From assembly GCA_946902875.1 (NCBI GenBank), contig OX336342.1, positions 13,819,523 to 13,883,522 of the forward strand: a stretch of 64,000 nucleotides of DNA, read 5' to 3'. A program made the position numbers and the translations under genes. Shown here in pieces: positions 9,841 to 21,922 of this stretch (its first letter is position 1; the number at the start of each line of letters is the position of its first letter). Below the pieces are notes generated by a model that ran no database searches, was not told where the DNA came from, and saw only the letters and a program-made list of their open reading frames with translations. The DNA is from Nematopogon swammerdamellus (lineage: Eukaryota > Arthropoda > Insecta > Lepidoptera > Adelidae).

Positions 9841-12114
9841 GGCTTTACTATTAATTAACTAGTGGATTCGATCATCGTTTGCATACGCAGATACTAGACG
9901 TACTAATACATACAAATGCACATAAAAGTCTGAAAGAGAAAGATCTATTTCAACCCGAAAAAGCAAAACAAAAATGTACTAGCACACAGCACTAGTTCAG
10001 ATGTTCGATCATGACATGTTTGCATCATTTTTGACATTTGGTTGCGTTGTTTGTACATATGTATAATGTAACGTGCCCAAGCTGCAATTTGTTGTCTAAT
10101 TTTGTTATCAAATTGTGTCCAATTTGGGCGTGACCTAGAAATTGTGTCCCGTGAAGTACCAACAATTTTATTCATGGTCAGGTGACCGAGCTGTCACCTG
10201 AATCTGACGAAGCTGTGCGTGAATTACATCCATGTTTAGTTAAAAATGCCGTAGATTTGCATCCATAGTTCAAAATATCGTCAGAAGGGCACAAGGATTA
10301 CTTTTCAAGTGTTACTTATACGCTAAATTCGTAATTTTCCTATTTCATTATCGAATAATTTTCGTTTGTTGTTATTATTGTTGTTATTTACATGAGTGGT
10401 TACCATAGCAACATTGTTTAGCGTGAGTACAGCCTCTGGTACAGCTATAGTCAGTTCACGAAGGTCGTATGCTAAATAAATTACTTTTCAAATATGAACT
10501 TTTTAAATGTATGTGTATAGTTAATTTTTGCATCAAACATATTAAGTACTTTTATGACATTTGATTCGAGTGATAGAAATATATTTGCACACGTGTCATG
10601 CCGGACGGCGACTGACGACGTCTGAGTGCGGGTGTGTGACAATCACACACTTTATGGGGGCCGCGGGCGCAGAACACGTTACCTATCTAGGCTGTTTGTA
10701 GTATCTACGACTGCAACCTCATCCACAAATCTCAAAAGATTTCCGCCCCTCCATGCCTCCCGCGCTCCCGACTCCCACGACGCTAAACAAGAATGGATGC
10801 AACTGCAAGTATTTTATTTTTATGCAGTCTTTGTGCCGCCAGACGCGATGGAGCGAATGTTGCCGCACTGCGAGCGAGTATACCCTATTTGAGGTGGAAA
10901 TAAAAGAATGTCTGAGCTGCGAGACCGAGCTTGCGGGTTTCTTTTGATTAGATGAGCAATTCTGCTTTACAGACTGACGATAGGACAGTGCCACCGACAC
11001 AATGAAGCATCGCTTAATTTATTTAGAACGTGCGAGGAATTCATAGATCTTGTAGGCCTGTCAACCTTCTTAATTGAGTTACGCAACGTTGTTTCTAACG
11101 AGCGAGTTGAAAATATTAACTATGTATCCTACATTTAATTTCAGAAAATTGGTGCTAAAGCTTAATTACATTATCAACATTTCTAAATAAGGGTAACCTC
11201 AGATTTGAAATACATTTACTGAATACGTAGGTAATATTCAAACGAGTGTATCTACGTTCTGTGTCCCGAACTCCAATGGCGAAATTTAGATTGTTGCTAA
11301 AAGTATTTTCCTAAGCACCCGAGTGAATTTGTGTTGGTGGTTTTTTTTTTTCAATGAAGTGTACATATGCACATTCATTATTTATATTTAAATTGCATTA
11401 CAGTCGACATTACAGCAACGGTCCCCCGCATTATTTATACTGGTATACTGGTATACTGAGAAAGATGTTGTATTTACACAGATGTAGATATTGACAACAA
11501 TAACAGAATCAACCTGACTATCGCTATATCGTGTGCTCCTTCCTGATTGTATCCGATTCACAGTTCCTATCGTGTATGAATCGCAATTTCAAACCGGAAT
11601 AGGCGAGAGGCTGCCGGTAGCCCACAGGACAGATATCTTGGTGGTATTACCTACTTCATACTCTGGGGATACCCGAAACAGGGTGTCCATGCGATGTAGG
11701 TAGAAGCAGATTTATCGGGATAAATTCAGATGATCATACGGCACCTAAATACTTCAAAAGTACAACTTAAATGTGGTGGTTTCTCTTTCCGAGTTTAATA
11801 AGTGCGTTCCTTTCATAAACACGAATAGCCTGATTGCTTCATGTTTTAGGTGTCACGTAAAATTGTAGGAATCGTCCCTTACGATTCGTCGATGTCGATC
11901 GGCCATGGGTTCGTGTCCCTTTTGCCAAAATTTGTTTTGTTTTACTTTTTTTTTAAGCAATGTTAGCGTGTTTAAACTTAGGTTATGGTTATTATTTTTT
12001 TATAACCACCTAAGAAAACTTTATGTTCGGAAATACTTCCGAAATTTATATTTCCCGCCAAAGTTGAGAACGACCAATCAGAGCAACTCGCATACTAGAC
12101 TTTGGAAATATGCA
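9841..12114. other. No gene seen; short GC-rich patch at ~10.6 kb
   Basis: About 2.3 kb without credible coding. A modestly GC-rich patch at 10600-10680 and overlapping frames on both strands (10626-11000) lack any domain. 11436-11460 has three short TATACTGG-type repeats. Confidence 0.5.
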
Positions 12115-12190
12115 CCCCGGCGCGGAGGCGGCGGCCGGCGCGGGGGCACGCACCGGCGGCGGTTGCGGCGGCGCAGGCAGCGGGTGGAAG
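12115..12190. other. CGG-rich micro-island
   Basis: A ~75-bp run of GGCGG/GGCGCGG words in AT-rich context. All three frames give Arg/Pro/Ala low complexity. One of about a dozen similar islands in the window. Confidence 0.6.
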
Positions 12191-12752
12191 CGTCCGAGTC
12201 GTCTCCTTTGTCACTATATGGCTTAACGCGAACTATCAACAATGTGCATTGTGTTGCGTCCAAAACCAGCGAGCTTCTCGCATAGTTATACGCTTTGCGA
12301 AACTGCAGTCTGGCCTTTCTACACTGGATCACTTTTAACTACAGCGTCGCGTCGCGGGTCGTCGCTCGGCTCAACAATCCACGCTGACGACGCAGTGTCT
12401 CGTCAGTCGTCTCGCGTATCCATAAAAAAAAATATTCGAGGAATACGATCATTTTGGCAGCTAACAACTTTTGACATTGAAAATTGTTTTTCGATCGCTT
12501 CAGTATAGTCCCCGATTTCCAGAGTTTTAAGGCTACGTGAATATTTAGGGTATCAAATGACGCGTATCGATGAGCGCTTGAGAAAAAAGTTTGAAAGTTT
12601 TTGAGAAAATCGCAAAAAACTAAATAAAATAGCTTTTTAGGGGCTTTTAAACATATTTCTAAATATGAATTTTAAACTTTTATATTATTATTATATTGCA
12701 GTGTGAGTAGTTAAAATAGTTTTCGTGTATGCTTAAACTTAAAAAAAAAGTT

Positions 12753-13185
12753 TTAAAAAACATAAAACCGACTTCCTAAAAAAAGGAAAACTAAAAAACT
12801 ATTCAAAATAAAAATATAAAAACCGCCTTCAAAAATATATGAAATAAAAACCTAAAAAAAAAAAACGAACCCTAGAGTTGAAGGCGGTGCTAAAAAGGCT
12901 ACACAAATCACAAAGGATATTATCATCCACTCATGTTTTCTTTCATGCATCATTTTTGCTTGCTTTACAAATCACAAAGGATATTATCATCCACTCATGT
13001 TTTCTTTCATGCATAATTTTTGCTTGCTTTAGCACCGCCTTCAACTCTAGGGTTCGTTTTTTTTTTTTAGGTTTTTATTTCATATATTTTTGAAGGCGGT
13101 TTTTATATTTTTATTTTGAATAGTTTTTTAGTTTTCCTTTTTTTAGGAAGTCGGTTTTATGTTTTTTAAAACTTTTTTTTTATTT
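12753..13185. repeat. Foldback module of composite copy 1
   Basis: Arms at about 12755-12888 and 13030-13180 are reverse complements over roughly 130 bp with no mismatch that I can find. The loop holds a ~64-bp sequence (ACAAATCACAAAGGATATTA...) duplicated in tandem. The arms carry variants (GGAAAAC, ATTCAAA) absent from copies 2 and 3. Confidence 0.9.
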
Positions 13186-13224
13186 CACAGTTTTTTTTAG
13201 TAATTTTTTGCTATTAATGTACTC

Positions 13225-13262
13225 GGCGGAATCGCTCGGCCTTCGGCCTCGCGATTCCGCCT
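13225..13262. repeat. Perfect GC hairpin
   Basis: GGCGGAATCGC and GCGATTCCGCC pair around TCGGCCTTCGGCCTC, itself a palindrome. CGGCCTTCGGCCTCG is also the core of the 68-bp minisatellite family. Present in all three composite copies. Confidence 0.8.
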
Positions 13263-13302
13263 CGCTTTCCAATCCGATCTTGACCCAATTAAAATAGGAC
13301 CA

Positions 13303-13650
13303 CGTCAGCTTCGATAGCTCAGTGGTGCAGACAGTCAACTGTCGCTATTGAATTTTAAGCAACGCTGGGTGCGGTCAGTACTTAGATGGGTGACCGCTGA
13401 CCGTTGGAGGCTGACCAAGGTTCGGATTCCTCGTAAAACTGTAAGTCCCTTCCCTCGTAATTTTACTTGGTGGTAGGGTTTAACCTTCCCGGGTTGGTAC
13501 CACCGCACTGAATTAAACGTCGGTCGAAACGGCTATGTAAATAGTTTGTGTTTTCCGACCAGTTCAGTGTAGTCAGCACGATCAAAGGGGGAAGCACTGA
13601 CATGGCACTGGTGTTATGGGCTGACATCACAGACGTTGTAGGTGATGTTG
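13303..13650 (+). mobile_element. 5S-headed SINE inside composite copy 1 (3' truncated)
   Basis: The head contains TTTTAAGCAACGCTGGGTGC, then GGTCAGTACTTAGATGGGTG and ACCGC, matching the internal control region of 5S rRNA. It is preceded by a tRNA A-box-like TAGCTCAGTGGTGCAG. GTCAGC near the start and GGCTGAC after the head form a terminal stem. The body ends where the element joins GATGTTGCAGAACTTAG. It is in the same place in all three composite copies, so it was there before amplification. Confidence 0.85.
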
Positions 13651-14974
13651 CAGAACTTAGTAGAATGGACAGACATAAACGTGTTACGGAAGCCTACTTT
13701 TATTATAAAATAACCGTCGGAGGACCTTGGTTGAAAATTGTAAAATTTAGTAGAACGGATAGACATGCATATGTTACGGAACCCTACATTCATTTTGCAG
13801 AACTTAGTAGAATGGACAGACATAAACGTGTTACGGAACCCTACTTAACAGTTGCACTCCGGGAGTGCCGGCAGATCCCGTGCCACTCTAACTTAACCCT
13901 TAACGCAATGACTTAAGGTTTCATTTTAAAAATGACGCTGACGCGATGTCGCGAGTTATACATTTTTACCCACCTAAAAAAGTGCCAAGAGCCGCTAAAG
14001 AAGTTTTCACTTCAAAAACCTCAGGGTTATCCCCTTTCAAATAAAAAAAAAAAGAATTTTCAAAATCGGCCCACAATTGACGGAGTAATCGCGTAACAAA
14101 CATCCAAAAAAAGAAAACATACCGTCGAATTGAGAATCTTTTAGGTCTAAAGTAAATTTCTCGTGAAGACAAATGCAACGAGCCCAAACACGATGGGTTT
14201 ATCATGTGTAGTTTAGGAGTTCCTATGGCCACCTTCTGTCTCCATCATCAAACCAGCTCGATGGTACTCGGTACAGTAGGTACTGGCCAGGTACCATAAT
14301 AAATTAAACGCCGGTCGGAAAAGATAAAAAAATTTCAAATTTAGAATATTCATGAAACAAGGGTCCGAATATGTATCACTAGTATATCGATTCATGTATT
14401 TCAACAGGACAGAGAAAATTTCAAAATATTAGGTATTTAATACTTTTTAGTTTTTTTTTTTTGTTTTTTGGAAATCGGTTTAATATTTTTTAAAACAGTT
14501 TTTATTTCATTCTTTTTAGTAATATTACATAAAAAAGAATAATCGAAATCGAATAATCGAAATCGATTGAAGTGGTACAGAATTATTCGCCATATGTGTC
14601 AGACTGCAAATTGCTGAATAAGTCCACATCACAAATGTTTTGCTGAAGGTAACCACACACCATACTAATTTATCAAACTGAAAATTGCCGAAAACGACCA
14701 CATCACAAGTTTTGCTGAAGGTAACCACACACCATAGTATTATGCTGATTTTTCGAAAACCACTGAACCAATTTCGATAAAATTGAAATGGGACCACCTC
14801 GGAAGTATGACCTAACTAACAAAAAAAGAATTTTCTAAATCGGCCCTCAATTGACGGAGAAATCGTGTTACAAACATACAAAAAAATAATAAAAAAAAAA
14901 ATAAAAAAAAAAATAAAAAAAAACATACAGACGAATTGAGAACCTCCTCCTTTTTTGGAAGTCGGTTAAAAATT

Positions 14975-15479
14975 AAGAAGTTCCTTTTTTTTGTAAATTT
15001 TCAAAATTGACATATTTCAGTATGAAAAAACATGTAAATTTTTTGTATTGATATTACTTTTAATATTCATAATACGGCGTACAGTATCCCCGACACCGCG
15101 TTCTGAAGGCGTAAAAGCCGCTCACAGCACGCACGCGGACAGCGCCAGTGAGCCGCCAGTCAGTATCGCTCTCTCTGGCTACCTCACACTACTATGTTAC
15201 AAAGAATTACACAATACATGATCTTTTTAGCTCACTGACCAGAAGCCGACTAATCGCTTTCTTATAGCTCACATTCAGCACGCGCACAGTCGGCGACTCA
15301 CTATACGCTTATATTTGAATACGCCCTAAAAGTCATTTTCAATGTATCTGAAGGTCATGTAATGTATAAGATCTGTGAATTTTTTTAAATAGTTTAACGT
15401 GGAATGTAGAGGTCAACGTAAATATTAAATAATACGTAAAATGTTACGCTAAATACGTTAAATATTTCGAATATAATAT
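14975..15479. other. No gene seen
   Basis: AT-rich with a moderately GC-rich patch at 15080-15180. No repeat match was found inside the window. Confidence 0.5.
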
Positions 15480-15742
15480 AGTAGAGTGTTTTCATTTTAC
15501 GAAGGCACGAGGGGTATGAGGTATAGGAAGTGGTGTAAGACCGCGCGGTGCTCAGTAGGGAACGACTCGATTCGACGGAGCAACGCGGAGACGTGTAGAA
15601 CGTGTGTACCGAGTCGGTACACACGTTCTACAATACCGACCTGGCATCGAGTTCGTTCTCTACTGAGCTCCGCGCGGTCACCTCTCGCACCACTTCCTAC
15701 CTCGTACCCCTCGTGCCTTCTTAAAATGAAAAAAACTCTACT
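15480..15742. mobile_element. Foldback element, ~263 bp
   Basis: GTAGAGTGTTTTCATTTTAC at the left is mirrored by AAAATGAAAAAAACTCTAC at the right. Matching continues through GAAGGCACGAGGGGTA, AGGAAGTGGTG and ACCGCGCGG.GCTCAGTAG to a nearly loopless centre at 15595-15632 (GTAGAACGTGTGTACCGA and its complement). The frames on both strands are palindrome artefacts. Confidence 0.85.
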
Positions 15743-16416
15743 CTGTGATACTACCTACCAAGAAAGAAAGAAAGACCTGTATTTAAGTAAGTACTCATCT
15801 AACTATAGGTATCCTAAACCTGTAAAAAAAGGTGATAAATTTTTTAGTATGACGTTTTAGTTTTTTTTTCGTTTTCTCACTTTCTACGTAGAAAGAGAAC
15901 ATCACCTTCAGAGAAGAATGATTAAATGCACAAGCTGATCAAAGTAAAGTCGCGAAAAATAAAAAGTTTATAAACATTACATCGATTCGACTGTTCACTC
16001 GAACAGGGTCAGTTCGGCGATAGCGAAGGCGCCCAGATATTTGTCTACGTGTGGTGGGCGGGCGACGCGGAGGCGGCGAGGGAGATGCGTGCAAGCCTGA
16101 GCACGCCACGTAAGTACCTAATGTAATGGAAGGCTTATCTGTCGCGCGCACCGCTTGAACACCAGCGGCACAGCCTACGAAACCAGCCGTCTTCTCTCTG
16201 ACACCTCCTTGCTCGGAATACTGATGTTGATGCTTGCAGGCTTATAAGAGTTGATGAGATGTACACAGACCAGTCGAAGTTAGTCGGCTAATACCGTAAT
16301 CAAAGGACAGAGATATATAAAATGTATCCCCTCAAAATTATATTGTAGAATATGTTCAAGTAAAATATAGTACAAACATAATGTTTATATTTAAACTTGA
16401 GAGAAGAGAGAACATA
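15743..16416. other. No gene seen
   Basis: AT-rich sequence with a short GC-rich segment at 16050-16110. No structure is supported. Confidence 0.45.
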
Positions 16417-16632
16417 CCTTTTTAGGTTTCTGTACCCCGTACGGGAGTCTATTACTAAGCTTACACCGTCTGTCTGTCTGTCTGTCCTACTGCTGTACCT
16501 TAGGAACCGTAATAGCTATTAACCGTAATTGAGGGCGGTCCCATACAAGAATCGTGTTTTTTCAACGTTTTCTTTTTGTGTTGCGGTAACCTCGGTGCAT
16601 AAGTCCGACTCGCACTGGGCCGGTTTTTTTAT
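16417..16632 (+). repeat. GGTTCCGTA-type dispersed repeat
   Basis: Reads TTTTTAGGTTTCTGTACCCC, then a (CTGT)n run, AGGAACCGTAATAG, CCATACAAGAA and finally AAGTCCGACTCGCACTGGGC followed by CGGTTTTTTT. These landmarks recur in order at 41236-41660 and, on the opposite strand, near 38.9 and 53.1 kb. It is a common lepidopteran dispersed repeat whose class I cannot fix from sequence alone. Confidence 0.7.
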
Positions 16633-18434
16633 CTTCGGTGCAAGTCATTCTATATAAAAAATCGTACAAATAATATGAATGAATAGTTCTCAGTGTAATC
16701 CCACTGCGACAGCTGCGGTGTAGTTATACAGCCTGCCAAGATATTTATAAAACACATCCTCACAAAAGGAAAAATATGTTTGAGCCGGGCGGAAGAACAA
16801 CAACCGGTCGTGTTCGTTCCAATAATACAGCAGCAAGATAAACAGCGCTTCCAAAGGCTTCATTAAAAATGCACCGTATTCATTTCAGCGTAAAACAGAT
16901 GAGTAAAAATTAACATGTTACAGCGCGCCAATCAAAATAAATTAACAATGCGTAAAATTTAAAACAACAGCCGCTCGAAAATTGACTAGCCCACTTGATG
17001 AATAGTAAATGGTGTTCATTAAAATGCAACGGTTTGTTGCATCCCGCCACCGCCGCCGTCCCGCCCTCGCGCGTGCTTCACCCCCGCCCTACGTCAGCTG
17101 TGCGGTGGCGGCAGGGCGGGGCGGCACGGCGAAGGCGGCAAGACTGTAAGTGCTTCGAATAACGCAGCAAGAGAGATCTCTTTGAATAATAAACACGGCT
17201 CGACGCGAACTAACATTGCCAGCAGGAGGGAACCCTCTACGGAGGCTTACCACAGACCAGACAAACATTACAAACATTTTTAATATTCAAAATGAACGTA
17301 ACAAGTTGTGTAAATAGTGAAAACTACTAATATCACCCGGCAGTCACGAAACAAATCAAGTATTTCGAATTAGAACTGAACGGTGCGCTTCGAACGTTCC
17401 GATGTACTTTTAGAATAGTCCGATAGTTTCATGGATTGCATCACTGGCAAACATCATCGAGCGGTTACAAGTTAACAGAAAATGCCATCTGGCGTTTTCA
17501 GAGTGCGTACGGTTTGCATCATCAATACATAATATTAAATCCAAGAAGGGGCGCCACACAAAAAGGCTTAACTATTAAGTCGCTTTCCAAACATTTTTTT
17601 ACTACGACGACAACTAAAAATATACTATGCTTCTGTATATTCAGAAAAATCTAACTTCGCTTAGAAAATTGAAAACAATAAACAATTTGGTGTCTGTCGT
17701 CTGTCTATTTATCTGTCTGTCTTTCCGCATAATACCTTCAACGCTCATACCACGTTCGCGATTTATTAAAAAAATATAAATCAGAATTCCATAATGCCTA
17801 TTCCATTCGATTCAGCAAATCTTTGAGATTGTTTTAGAATATGTATCATCGCGCTATCTACTTGATTGTACTGAGCAGTGGCTCTAATGTGAGAGTTGTC
17901 AATCCACACAAAATATTACATCGGCATAATTTTGATATCTAAGGATTGATTTATTTTTATATGGCTGCGCTCGCGTTAAACTAGGGCGCCTATACAAATG
18001 TCAGTCGATTTCGTACAAAACCAAGTAAAAGCCTAAATCAATTATTTTAAACGCAATTTTGTATCAAGTGCACAGCATATTTTTTTCTATCTATAAGACT
18101 AGATTGGTTATATAACTGGCTACGCTTGTTTAAAGTAGGACTCACACACAACACAAAATGAAATGTTTTTATAAAAAAAGTCGTCTGAAGAGCTTCTATT
18201 TAAATGGAATTTGCACACCTGCTTAGAATGTTGTATAAAGATGGGTAATTTTAACCGGCTCCACTAGCGTTAAGGTAATGTCACAGATTACTAAATTGTT
18301 AATGTTTACAAATGTGAATTGTTTTACAAAACTAATATCACTTAAATATGTATTTCTATTAAATTGCGTACACCTGCATGGTAGTTTCTTATATTTCTAT
18401 TATTACTATACCTACACCGTTTACCTGATTAATA
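16633..18434. other. No gene seen; GC-rich inverted patch at ~17.05-17.14 kb
   Basis: CGCCACCGCCGCCGTCCCGC at about 17045 is partly mirrored by GCGGTGGCGGCAGGGCGGGG at about 17100, a GC-rich imperfect hairpin. The rest is AT-rich without recognisable elements. Confidence 0.5.
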
Positions 18435-18851
18435 CAGGGTGTTAAAACGGCGAGTACATTAATTTCGCCAGCGCAATCCTCATGTTTTTCCTAGACAAAA
18501 AAACAAATAAAGTTTTTCTCTAAAGGGTCTTGTTTTCGAGATATGAATTTTTGAAATGTATGTTTTCGTCTAGTGTAATTTAACGCGTTGTTGCCGCTCC
18601 GCACCCTCCGCCTGCCGACCTCCAGTCCTCCACTCACAAAGGTAACCCCTCACGTCTCACCCGCTCTTCCCCCCTCCGCGCCGCCCTGTTGTCATTAGAT
18701 CATTATTACACTAAAATAATCAATTAGTTTGTATGAAAACTGTAACTTTTTATTTAAAGGGAATTCAGAAAAAAGTTATTTGACTTTTTTGTTACTCTTG
18801 GTCCCAATAATCATTTCCAAAATTTAATGTACTCGCCGTTTATACACCCTG
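18435..18851 (+). mobile_element. TA-flanked MITE, copy B
   Basis: Terminal inverted repeats (CAGGGTGTTAAAACGGCGAG and, on the complement, CAGGGTGTATAAACGGCGAG) adjoin TA on each side. The flanking sections match copy A at 853-1303 in reverse orientation. The core at about 18590-18690 is C/G-rich and not alignable by eye with the core of copy A beyond short words. Confidence 0.8.
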
Positions 18852-19639
18852 TATACTTCACATAGATAAGGCGCTAGATCGATAACGTCCGCTATTTGAC
18901 CAAACACCTAATGAAACTGCAGCTGACATGACGTATTTACTAATTATGGCACAATCATTTAGCAATACTTAGTTATTTATTTTGATTTTTTTTAATGTTT
19001 TGTCAAAGCTTCGCTCGTTGAATTCTGGGCCTATTTAGAGCGTTCATGACAACAGGCAACGTACCTAAATGTTGAATTGGTAGAGAATGAACCGAAAGGA
19101 TTATCATTATGTACTCATACAAATATTACTAAATACAAATTCTATGTTTTAATTCCAATGAATATATATTCTACGGACGCCAATAGCTATTAGACTAGAA
19201 ACGACTCAAAGGATATTCTGAAGCTAATAAATAGAGCGCTTTGTTGATACAGGCTTGTTTGAAGAAGCGAAATAAAACGACAAGTAAAGGTGCTGAACAT
19301 TCTTTGACCTCGCCCAGATCCGACTTCGAAGCTCATTCATTGCATTTTTCTGACTATCTGTCTCTATAGAATCTATCTATAGAATAGCTTTTGCTAACGC
19401 GCTTGTTTATCCTTATATATACCTACTTTAAATAGTAAATCATGTCGGACTATCATTGACATGAGCATACTCGCATTATTTTGAAATACTTGCATCTCAA
19501 GGCCCTTCTTTACTTTCAACAAATGCATTTTTGCTAATTTATTTCTGCCTTCCTAATCAAAAGAGTTTAAACAATTTGTATATCGAAAATAATATGTCGC
19601 AGATTGAAATTTTTTTTACCGAAACCGTGACATGTGGCG
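18852..19639. other. No gene seen
   Basis: AT-rich, no frame above 62 codons, no internal repeat. Confidence 0.45.
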
Positions 19640-19775
19640 CCGAGCCACCTATAAGGTGTCTAACGACGCCCATGGACATTCGGTCGTATGCGAGGGTTGC
19701 GAATGCACTGCCGGCCTGACAGGTGCCTATTCAGGCCTCTCTTGAAGGACCGGAGACTATACGCAATAAGTTATC
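19640..19775 (-). pseudogene. LINE ORF2 3' end fragment (CR1/Jockey-like)
   Basis: On the minus strand the segment contains AGGCACCTGTCAGGCCGGC, GCATTCGCAACC and CGACCGAATGTCCATGGGCG. It matches three other window copies at 33275-33420, 43235-43415 and 57660-57790. The best-preserved copy (43235-43415) reads FPLKYSLASFKICVNRHLSG, the kind of C-terminal motif found at the end of LINE reverse transcriptases. This copy is only the last ~130 bp and cannot be functional. Confidence 0.65.
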
Positions 19776-20307
19776 TATTCGCAGACATAATGTTATCTGT
19801 CCTACCTAACACACATGAATATACGAAATATCTTAATTTAAAAACATTACCGTCCTTCTGAGGCAGTCGGCTAAAAAATAAACCTTAATGTTTATTTCTA
19901 AAAACATTGCGTAGAGATTAGTAAAACCTTTTATTTTGAGCTGCGGTTCCGGCGCAGTAAAACCCTTGTTCCCGGAAAGTGTTCGAAAGATTAATTTGGA
20001 CAATTACACTTAACGTCTCTTTTAAATTGCCTCATCGTTGTATCCGAACATTTCACGGGACAGTGAGGTCCGCCACCGACGCGACGCGCCCCGCCAACAA
20101 TCTACGTATAGAGAGATAGATACATTTATATAGACTAGTAAGAGTAGGCAGATGTTTCACGATATAGTCGCTGTAAGGATGGTAAACAAGGGAAAAATTT
20201 TCTTAGATAATTGACATTTGTTCGTTATAAGAATGTTTGTAAAAAACTCACATCTATCCTTTAAGCCGTCAACGGAACCTTATGTACTCGTATAATTCGA
20301 TACACAG

Positions 20308-20358
20308 AAATAGAGCTCTCGCCGACATATGTTTTGTGTGGCGACGAGAGCTCTATTT
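20308..20358. repeat. Short hairpin
   Basis: AAATAGAGCTCTCGCC and GGCGACGAGAGCTCTATTT pair with a two-base bulge around an ~17-base loop. Function unknown. Confidence 0.55.
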
Positions 20359-20414
20359 AGGTATCCCGAACTTTATCTAGTTATAATCAAGAATATTCAG
20401 AAATATTATAAAGT

Positions 20415-20575
20415 CAGTGTCAGTAGCTCAGTGGTGCGGTTGGTCGACCGTCGGTCGTGACATAAGCACACCTGGGCGCGGTCAGTACTTGGACGCAGGG
20501 TTGATACCACCACCTCATTGAATGAAAGGTCGGTTAAACGGCTATGTAAAATAGTTCAGTCCAAAATATAAACCA
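20415..20575 (+). mobile_element. 5S-headed SINE, internally deleted
   Basis: GTCAGTAGCTCAGTGGTGCG, then GCGCGGTCAGTACTTGGACG, then a jump to GGTTGATACCACC and CGGTTAAACGGCTATGTAAA. The sequence between head and body is missing compared with the complete copy at 31027. Confidence 0.7.
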
Positions 20576-20854
20576 TTCTAACCTAATATAATCTAAATAT
20601 GTATCATAATGTGATGTAGGTGTATAGTAAAATTGTCATTTTCATTTAACCATTTTATTTCGTCCAAAGCAACGGTGATAGTACTTCAGGTAATAGCAGT
20701 TTTTGTTGAGATTTTCACTCGTAAAATATGTGCTACCGGTGCTACGTAACTGCTGCGGTCTCATTTTTCATTTTAGCTAAAAAAAAACGGAAACTTGTAT
20801 CCAAAAATATGGACGAAGAGTGAGTGCACTCTCCATTAGATTTTCTGGAATAAA

Positions 20855-21035
20855 GTACCGTGTGGGGCCGGTACTAAAAGAATAGCCCCACTGCATCTCT
20901 CCCCGTGTATGTCGTAAAAGGCGACAAAGGATATGACTCCCTTCATATATTACTAGGTGGTAGGGTTTAACCCGCCCGGGTTGGTACCACCGCACTGAAT
21001 GAAAGGTCTGTCGAAACGGCTATGTAAATAGTTAG
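20855..21035 (+). mobile_element. SINE with GTGGGGCCGGTAC head, partial
   Basis: Starts TACCGTGTGGGGCCGGTACT and contains AATAGCCCCACTGCATCTCT and GTATGTCGTAAAAGGCGACA. It then joins the same body as the 5S-headed SINE (GGTGGTAGGGTTTAACCCGC and GGTTGGTACCACCGCACTGA). It stops after TATGTAAATAGTTAGTG without the 3' tail. A fuller minus-strand copy is at 24030-24360. Confidence 0.75.
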
Positions 21036-21855
21036 TGTTCAGTTGACTACAACAGCATGGTCACCACACATGTGAAACACGGCTGCGTTCGTATTGTGAT
21101 GGAGTTGCAAAAATATTTTGTAGTTTTCGAGCCTTTGGAATGGAAGGGTGGTTATTAAAAAGCAAGTCTCTGGCCGTGCCGTATGCCTGTTTCCCCTTAA
21201 GACGAGACGCAAGTTAACTTTCTCCATACAAAATTGGCTTTCGGGATTTATGTTTTTTACCCCCCTAAACCTTATCAGATTTTTACAATTTTTATTTTTT
21301 TGTAATAAGGACAGTCGAATCTACATTCCTGTTTTTTTATTTATTTTTTTAATTCTGGCATTAATGCTTGAAATTGTGAATTTCACATTACCCAGAAGCT
21401 GAGGACCATCTACTCCACCGCTCACCAGTTTATACAAAAAAATTATAATATCTGTTAATTTATAGTGATTCAGCTGATCAGTCAGAATAGGAAGGTCAGA
21501 CTCTGAGCAAGTTGTCACTGTAAGACAGACACCTAAAGAATTAGCGTTGCACTCTTTAGTTACATTACAGGTTACTGGTTAGATGATCATTTAGATGTTA
21601 ATCTGTTTATATACTGCATACGGGACCTACTGCTTATAGTATATTCATGGAAGTATATACGTTCAAATGTTACCAAAATTAGGAACTCCACTTGCTGTTC
21701 TGATCTCAACAATATCGACAACCGCTCCACATCATACTTGTGGATGGATGTTCCATAGTTCATCTCAGTCTATCTGGAGTACATATTGAGGAAGCGATAT
21801 ATCCATTCCGGAACCGGAACACACACATTTTCACCGCAAACTGGATACTGCGAGC
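21036..21855. other. No gene seen
   Basis: Frames of 60-105 codons here lack recognisable motifs. One (21740-22057) crosses a CCG-rich island and is judged spurious. Confidence 0.45.
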
Positions 21856-21859
21856 CAAC

Positions 21860-21922
21860 GCGACGCCGCCGCCGCCGCCTCCGCGCCGCCGCCCGGCGCC
21901 CCGCGCCGCCCCGCCAGAGCGC
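21860..21922. other. CCG-rich micro-island
   Basis: About 60 bp of CCG/CGCC words, including GCCGCCGCCGCCGCCTCCGC. Flanks return to about 40% GC. It gives Pro/Arg/Ala frames on both strands. Confidence 0.65.

Larger units (their letters stand above)
12753..14974 (+). mobile_element. 2.2-kb composite foldback element, copy 1
   Basis: This unit recurs almost unchanged at 43432-45648 (plus) and 50491-52585 (minus). Its ends are short inverted repeats based on AACCGACTTCC. Modules in order: a long foldback (12753-13185), a GC hairpin (13225-13262), a 5S-headed SINE (13303-13650), three diverged repeats of a GTTACGGAACCCTAC motif (13651-13843), and two diverged copies of a module (about 14040-14160 and 14810-14970) containing AATTGACGGAG and GAATTGAGAA. 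Flanking DNA differs between copies, so it moved as a unit. Frames of 63-122 codons are conserved only because the copies are young; none resembles a transposase. Class unknown. Confidence 0.85.

Noticed and set aside
13548..14232. 122- and 88-codon frames conserved in all three composite copies
   Set aside because: The copies are nearly identical in noncoding parts too. The frames run through SINE, triplicated repeat and AT-rich tail sequence and match no protein family I know.
17041..17277. CpG-rich block as a promoter with first exon
   Set aside because: No splice donor, start codon context or downstream coding could be supported.
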